A stretch of 49,668 nt of DNA, from contig CAKRLC010000006.1 in the NCBI GenBank assembly GCA_934358955.1, forward strand, positions 1 through 49,668. The letters are read 5' to 3'. This DNA comes from an uncultured Roseburia sp. (GTDB lineage: Bacteria; Bacillota; Clostridia; Lachnospirales; Lachnospiraceae). Below are positions 45,487-49,668 of the stretch, one piece after another. How positions within the stretch are numbered: position 1 is the first letter of the stretch; each line of letters starts with the position of its first letter. A program made the position numbers and the translations under genes. The notes below the pieces were generated by a model, which was given only the letters and a program-made list of their open reading frames with translations, did not search any database and was not told the origin of the DNA.

Positions 45487-46839
45487 ATGGCATTTGACAG
45501 CTTATCTGAAAAACTTCAAAATGTATTTAAGAACCTGCGAAGCAAGGGACGTCTGACAGAGGAAGACGTTAAGTCAGCTTTGAAGGAAGTCAAGATGGCT
45601 CTTTTGGAAGCAGATGTCAACTTCAAAGTCGTGAAGCAGTTTGTCAAAGACGTGCAGGAGCGTGCGATCGGACAGGATGTGATGAACGGACTGAATCCGG
45701 GACAGATGGTCATCAAGATCGTAAATGAAGAGATGGTCAGACTGATGGGCTCTGAGACGACCGAGATCGCGCTTCAGCCAGGAAAAGCACTTACCGTTAT
45801 TATGATGGCAGGTCTTCAGGGTGCAGGTAAGACAACAACCGCAGCAAAGCTTGCAGGAAAGTTTAAGCTGAAAGGCAAGAAGGTTTTACTGGCAGCATGT
45901 GATGTGTACAGACCGGCAGCGATTGAACAGCTGCAGATCAACGGAGAGAAGCAGGGCGTGGAAGTTTTTTCCATGGGAGATAAGAACAAACCTGTGAACA
46001 TTGCAAAAGCAGCAGTAGAACATGCATTGAAGAACAATGTAAATATCCTGATACTTGATACAGCCGGACGTCTTCATATTGATGAAGATATGATGGCAGA
46101 GTTGATGGAGATCAAAGAGAATGTAACCGTTCATCAGACCGTATTGGTTGTGGATGCCATGACCGGACAGGATGCAGTGAATGTAGCAAAGATGTTTGAT
46201 GAAAAGGTTGGCATAGATGGTGTCATCTTAACGAAGCTTGATGGTGATACCAGAGGCGGTGCAGCACTTTCTATCCGTGCGGTCACCGGAAAGCCTATTC
46301 TGTATGCAGGTATGGGAGAGAAGCTTTCTGATCTGGAACAGTTTTACCCGGATCGTATGGCATCAAGAATCCTTGGAATGGGTGATGTACTGACTCTGAT
46401 CGAGAAGGCACAGGCTGACATTGATGAAGAGCAGGCAAAGCGTATCGAACAGAAGATGCGCAAGAATGAATTTGACTTTGAGATGTATTTGGAATCGATG
46501 AGCCAGATGAAGAAGATGGGCGGATTATCCAGTATTCTTGGTATGATGCCAGGTCTTGGAATGGGAAAGGGCAAGATGCCTGAGATCGACCAGGAAGCGG
46601 CAGAGAAGAGCATGGCGCGGACAGAAGCGATCATTTATTCCATGACACCGGAAGAGAGAAGGAATCCTTCCCTGATGAATCCAAGCCGTAAGAACCGTAT
46701 AGCAAGAGGTGCTGGTGTGGATATCGCGGAAGTAAACCGTCTTGTAAAACAGTTCGAGCAGATGCGAAAAATGATGAAGCAGATGCCGGGTATGATGAAA
46801 AAAGGTAAAAGAGGAATGTTCAAAGGGCTTCCTTTTTAA
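45487..46839 (+). CDS. ffh: Signal recognition particle protein Ffh
   Basis: A 450-residue SRP54 GTPase. G1 is GLQGAGKTTTAAKLAG, DVYRPAAIEQL follows, G3 is DTAGRLHIDEDMM, and G4 TKLDGDTRGG. The C-terminal M domain (about 300-450) is methionine-rich (MRKMMKQMPGMMKKG) and binds 4.5S RNA and signal peptides. It works with FtsY (40283). GAGGAG lies in the ylxM end. 35 bases before rpsP. Confidence 0.98.
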   Translation: MAFDSLSEKLQNVFKNLRSKGRLTEEDVKSALKEVKMALLEADVNFKVVKQFVKDVQERAIGQDVMNGLNPGQMVIKIVNEEMVRLMGSETTEIALQPGKALTVIMMAGLQGAGKTTTAAKLAGKFKLKGKKVLLAACDVYRPAAIEQLQINGEKQGVEVFSMGDKNKPVNIAKAAVEHALKNNVNILILDTAGRLHIDEDMMAELMEIKENVTVHQTVLVVDAMTGQDAVNVAKMFDEKVGIDGVILTKLDGDTRGGAALSIRAVTGKPILYAGMGEKLSDLEQFYPDRMASRILGMGDVLTLIEKAQADIDEEQAKRIEQKMRKNEFDFEMYLESMSQMKKMGGLSSILGMMPGLGMGKGKMPEIDQEAAEKSMARTEAIIYSMTPEERRNPSLMNPSRKNRIARGAGVDIAEVNRLVKQFEQMRKMMKQMPGMMKKGKRGMFKGLPF

Positions 46840-46874
46840 TAAATTAACAGTAAATCACGTAGGAGGTGAAAAAG

Positions 46875-47120
46875 ATGGCAGTAAAAATCAGATTAAGAAG
46901 AATGGGACAGAAAAAAGCTCCTTTCTATAGAATCATCGTTGCAGATTCCAGATCCCCAAGAGATGGTAGATGTATCGAAGAGATCGGAACTTATGATCCA
47001 ACAAAAGATCCAAGCGAATATCATGTAGATGAAGAATTAGCAAAGAAATGGTTAGCTAACGGAGCTCAGCCAACAGAAACAGTTGCTAGAATTTTCAAAA
47101 ACGCTGGAATCGAAAAATAG
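46875..47120 (+). CDS. rpsP: 30S ribosomal protein S16
   Basis: An 81-residue ribosomal protein, [41 protein letters not shown], typical of S16. AGGAGG sets the ATG at 46875; the in-frame GTG at 46866 overlaps that site. Follows ffh, precedes khpA. Confidence 0.98.
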   Translation: MAVKIRLRRMGQKKAPFYRIIVADSRSPRDGRCIEEIGTYDPTKDPSEYHVDEELAKKWLANGAQPTETVARIFKNAGIEK

Positions 47121-47138
47121 GATTAGTGAGGTGGTCTA

Positions 47139-47369
47139 ATGAAAGAATTAGTTGAAGTAATTGCCAAATCACTAGTAGATTGTCCGGATGAAGTAGTCGT
47201 AACTGAGACTGAGAACGAAAAAGCCATTGTTGTGGAACTGCGCGTAGCACAGTCTGATATGGGTAAAGTGATCGGAAAACAGGGACGCATTGCAAAAGCG
47301 ATCCGTGCAGTTGTGAAGGCAGCAGCCTCAAAAGAAGAAAAAAAAGTTATTGTAGAGATTATGCAGTAA
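47139..47369 (+). CDS. khpA: KH domain RNA-binding protein KhpA
   Basis: A 76-residue type II KH protein (YlqC/KhpA): KELVEVIAKSLVDCPDEVVV and the GxxG loop VIGKQGRIAKAIRAVVKAAA. In streptococci KhpA pairs with KhpB to regulate division and envelope synthesis through RNA binding. It lies 18 bases after rpsP and ends at a terminator, so rimM is expressed separately or by read-through. Confidence 0.96.
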   Translation: MKELVEVIAKSLVDCPDEVVVTETENEKAIVVELRVAQSDMGKVIGKQGRIAKAIRAVVKAAASKEEKKVIVEIMQ

Positions 47370-47377
47370 CATGATGG

Positions 47378-47406
47378 GCTATCCCGGGTTTCTGGGATAG
47401 CTTTTT
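47378..47406 (+). terminator. Intrinsic terminator after khpA
   Basis: GCTATCCC and GGGATAGC form the stem with a 7-8 base loop, followed by TTTTT. Confidence 0.85.
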
Positions 47407-47470
47407 ACGTAATAGAAATACATAAGCGAGATGCTTTTTATATAGTAACAAATATAAGAAAGGAAATCAC

Positions 47471-47992
47471 ATGGAAGATTTATTACAGGTGGGTGTGATC
47501 ACGACGACACACGGTGTCCGTGGTGAAGTGAAGGTTTTTCCAACAACCGATGATCCTGCAAGATTTAAAAAATTAAAAAATGTGGTATTAGATACAGGTC
47601 GAGAAAAAATAGATCTTGAGATTGCCGGAGTTAAATTTTTTAAAAATATGGTCATCCTGAAGTTTAAGGGAATTGACAATATCAATGATGTGGAAAAATA
47701 TCGGAAAAAGAGTCTTTATGTTACGCGTGAAAATGCAGTAAAATTAAAGAAAAACGAATATTTTATCGCAGATCTGATTGGATTAAAGGTAGAATCAGAG
47801 GAAGGGGAAGATCTTGGAAGCTTAAGTGATGTACTTCAGACAGGAGCAAATGATGTCTATGTACTCAGCAAAGAAGGAACTTCCGATATTCTGCTTCCGG
47901 CAATTAAAGAGTGTGTGAAGGAAGTTGATATAGAAGGTGGAAAGATGATCGTACATCTTTTGCCGGGACTTCGTGAGGCAAATGAAAAGTAG
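47471..47992 (+). CDS. rimM: Ribosome maturation factor RimM
   Basis: A 173-residue two-domain (RimM plus PRC barrel) protein that binds S19 and helps fold the 30S head. It has [21 protein letters not shown], then [17 protein letters not shown] and [20 protein letters not shown], with [20 protein letters not shown] at the end. AAGGAAA precedes the ATG. 98 bases before trmD. Confidence 0.96.
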   Translation: MEDLLQVGVITTTHGVRGEVKVFPTTDDPARFKKLKNVVLDTGREKIDLEIAGVKFFKNMVILKFKGIDNINDVEKYRKKSLYVTRENAVKLKKNEYFIADLIGLKVESEEGEDLGSLSDVLQTGANDVYVLSKEGTSDILLPAIKECVKEVDIEGGKMIVHLLPGLREANEK

Positions 47993-48090
47993 ATTTTATG
48001 GAAGTTTTTTATAAAAAATACTTTGAAAAGCAGACGATACTGCGAAGGAATGTGTAACAGAAATCACAGCAAGACAGGAGTTCATAAAAC

Positions 48091-49536
48091 ATGAATTTTC
48101 ATATCTTAACGCTGTTCCCGGATATGGTGGAACAGGGGTTGAATACAAGTATTATCGGAAAAGCGGCAGAAAAAGGGCTGTTGTCCATTCATGCAGTGAA
48201 TATCCGGGATTACACAGACAATAAACATGGCAAAGTAGATGATTACCCATATGGAGGCGGGGCTGGCATGCTGATGCAGGCGCAGCCGGTTTACGATGCG
48301 TTCAGATCTGTGGCAGACAGCATCGAAGCTGGAAAGGATACAGAAAAAAAACGTATCCGGACGATTTATGTAACGCCGCAGGGACCAACCTTTACGCAGA
48401 CAATGGCAAAGGAACTGGCAAAGGAAGAGGATCTGATCTTCTTATGTGGACATTACGAAGGAATTGATGAGCGTGTATTAGAAGAGATCGTAACAGATTA
48501 TGTTTCTATCGGGGATTATGTACTGACAGGCGGAGAGCTTCCTGCGATGGTGATGATCGATGCAATTTCTCGTATGGTACCGGGTGTTTTATCAAATGAA
48601 GTATCCGGAATAACAGAGTCTTTTGAAGGAAATCTGTTAGAGTATCCGCAATATAGCCGCCCGATGCAGTGGATGGATAGAAAAGTGCCGCAGGTTCTTT
48701 TGAGCGGAAACCAGAAAAAAATCAGGGAATGGCGGAAAGAGCAGGCAGAACAGCGGACGAAGGAGCGTCGTCCGGATCTGTATGAAGAATATCAGCGATT
48801 ACAGGAATGTAAAAAACAGTTAGAAAAGCAAAAATTGCTTCATATGGATATGATAGAGTTGATCAACCGTGGACAGGCAGTGCTGATTTTTGCAGAGGGG
48901 GAAAATATCTGCCTGCAGGACAGAGTGAGTGGCATATATTTCCTGACAGCAAAGGATATACCAGGTGGAGAAAAAATCCTTACCTACATTCCGCAGAACC
49001 AGGAAGTGTTAGTTGCATTGCATCAGGAATTTATGCGTGACATCGTACAAGATTATCTGAAGGCTGGAGAGGGAATGACCTGCTGTCAGGCAGTTTATAC
49101 GAAAAGAGAAAAGCTTCCGATCACCGGTCTTTACAGTATGGACGAGAACGCAGAAAATGGACTGCCTAAGATCGCAAGGCTGACAGAAGAAGCAATACAG
49201 GCAGTATGCTCTAATTATGCGAAGGGCGATGACATTGAATATATACGTGACCGGATCCAGAAGGGCTGCATGTTTGGTGCATTTGCAGATGGAGAACTGG
49301 CAGGATTCATCGGTATACATCAAGAAGGTGCAATTGGGATGTTAGAAGTCCTTCCACAATATCGTGGGCGTGGGATCGCAAAAGCACTGGAGACGTATGT
49401 GATCAATCTTTCTCTTGAGGCAGGACACATACCGTACGGCCAGGTAGTAAAAGAAAATGAAGCTTCTAAGAAGCTGCAGGAATGTCTGGGGCTGTATTTT
49501 TCCAAAACACTGGTATACTGGATTGGAAATATTTGA
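48091..49536 (+). CDS. trmD: tRNA (guanine37-N1)-methyltransferase TrmD fused to a GNAT domain
   Basis: A 481-residue protein, about twice the usual TrmD length. Residues 1-235 are a complete TrmD: MNFHILTLFPDMVEQG, YGGGAGMLMQAQPVYDA, LCGHYEGIDERVLE, YVSIGDYVLTGGELPA and RRPDLYEEY, with the knot that binds SAM. It methylates G37 of tRNAs with a preceding G and prevents frameshifting. Residues 236-255 are a charged helical linker, and 255-481 resemble a GNAT acetyltransferase, with the acetyl-CoA loop LPQYRGRGIAKALE at 421-435. No internal ribosome site precedes the second part, so this looks like a true fusion. Substrate of the GNAT part unknown. Last gene before rplS. Confidence 0.93.
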   Translation: MNFHILTLFPDMVEQGLNTSIIGKAAEKGLLSIHAVNIRDYTDNKHGKVDDYPYGGGAGMLMQAQPVYDAFRSVADSIEAGKDTEKKRIRTIYVTPQGPTFTQTMAKELAKEEDLIFLCGHYEGIDERVLEEIVTDYVSIGDYVLTGGELPAMVMIDAISRMVPGVLSNEVSGITESFEGNLLEYPQYSRPMQWMDRKVPQVLLSGNQKKIREWRKEQAEQRTKERRPDLYEEYQRLQECKKQLEKQKLLHMDMIELINRGQAVLIFAEGENICLQDRVSGIYFLTAKDIPGGEKILTYIPQNQEVLVALHQEFMRDIVQDYLKAGEGMTCCQAVYTKREKLPITGLYSMDENAENGLPKIARLTEEAIQAVCSNYAKGDDIEYIRDRIQKGCMFGAFADGELAGFIGIHQEGAIGMLEVLPQYRGRGIAKALETYVINLSLEAGHIPYGQVVKENEASKKLQECLGLYFSKTLVYWIGNI

Positions 49537-49543
49537 AAAAGCC

Positions 49544-49572
49544 TTGACTTTAAGATCAAAATGTGGTAATGT
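49544..49572 (+). promoter_or_regulatory. Promoter of rplS
   Basis: TTGACT (49544-49549), 17-base spacer, TAATGT (49567-49572), just after the trmD stop codon. Confidence 0.6.
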
Positions 49573-49593
49573 GAATGAGTTGTGAATAGAAGA

Positions 49594-49631
49594 GATGGTC
49601 CTCTGTTACGAATAGGCGTATTAAGAACATC
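49594..49631 (+). ncRNA. Possible L19 ribosomal protein leader
   Basis: Between promoter and rplS, GATGGTC can pair with GAACATC and enclose a TACG/CGTA hairpin. Its size and position suit a Firmicute r-protein autoregulatory leader (L19 type). The match is structural and positional only. Confidence 0.45.
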
Positions 49632-49652
49632 CAAATAATAGGAGGTCACAAA

Positions 49653-49668
49653 ATGAACGCAAGTGAAA
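49653..49668 (+). CDS. rplS: 50S ribosomal protein L19 (start only)
   Basis: Only the first five codons (MNASE) lie in the window, preceded by AGGAGG at 49640-49645. The identity rests on position after trmD, the conserved rpsP-rimM-trmD-rplS order, and a leader-like structure. Confidence 0.75.

Overview
The window looks like a chromosomal segment of an AT-rich, Gram-positive, anaerobic Firmicute of the Lachnospiraceae (Roseburia/Agathobacter type). The reasons are strong AGGAGG ribosome sites, the clostridial order ackA-DUF177-rpmF-(yesL)-plsX-acpP-rnc-smc-ftsY and ylxM-ffh-rpsP-khpA-rimM-trmD-rplS, a butyryl-CoA:acetate CoA-transferase-like gene, a PurO-type IMP cyclohydrolase paired with a stand-alone AICAR formyltransferase, and a DUF5721 gene. 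The family assignment is inference from gene content. I saw no rRNA, tRNA, phage or CRISPR locus.

Layout. 1-2 kb: DegV lipid-binding protein and a decayed AraC regulator. 2-6 kb: purine genes purC, purF, purB. 6.3-8.1 kb (minus strand): an ECF transporter substrate subunit with a class V aminotransferase, proposed as a vitamin B6 salvage pair. 8.3-10.7 kb: PadR/HAAS/DUF4097 envelope operon. 11-18 kb: rmuC, a CapA-like phosphatase, phosphoglucomutase, and one ORF joining a GH1 beta-glucosidase to a mannose-6-phosphate isomerase. 18-23.8 kb: LysR, GntP-type permease, CoA-transferase, PhaJ/MaoC hydratase and a second (But-like) CoA-transferase, proposed as a hydroxyacid (for example 3-hydroxybutyrate) to butyrate module. 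23.9-29.5 kb: a GH3-like protein with an altered active site, cold-shock protein, DUF5721, purO, AICAR formyltransferase and purine nucleoside phosphorylase. 29.8-49.7 kb: housekeeping genes (tmcAL, ackA, rpmF, plsX, acpP, rnc, smc, ftsY, ilvA, apt, purine permease, ffh, rpsP, khpA, rimM, trmD fused to a GNAT domain, start of rplS).

The most striking non-coding signal is a family of non-autonomous, foldback mobile elements. Six copies (about 110-235 bp) start GATTCGGGTGTCAAAAGG and end with its inverted complement. Five are flanked by perfect 7-bp direct repeats (TTAAAAA, ATAACAT, TAAGTAC, TTAATAA, TTCATAG) and one by a decayed repeat. They sit at gene ends, behind terminators, or in one case inside the 5' leader of the padR operon. 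Two shorter hairpins at 10790 and 19003 resemble the core of the family. A second, unrelated palindromic repeat follows the AICAR formyltransferase gene and shares 32 identical bases with a site at 19053.

Purine supply is a theme: de novo synthesis (purC, purF, purB, purO, AICAR formyltransferase) lies near salvage genes (PNP, apt, NCS2 permease). The acid-metabolism genes (ackA, CoA-transferases, hydratase) fit a butyrate and acetate fermenter.
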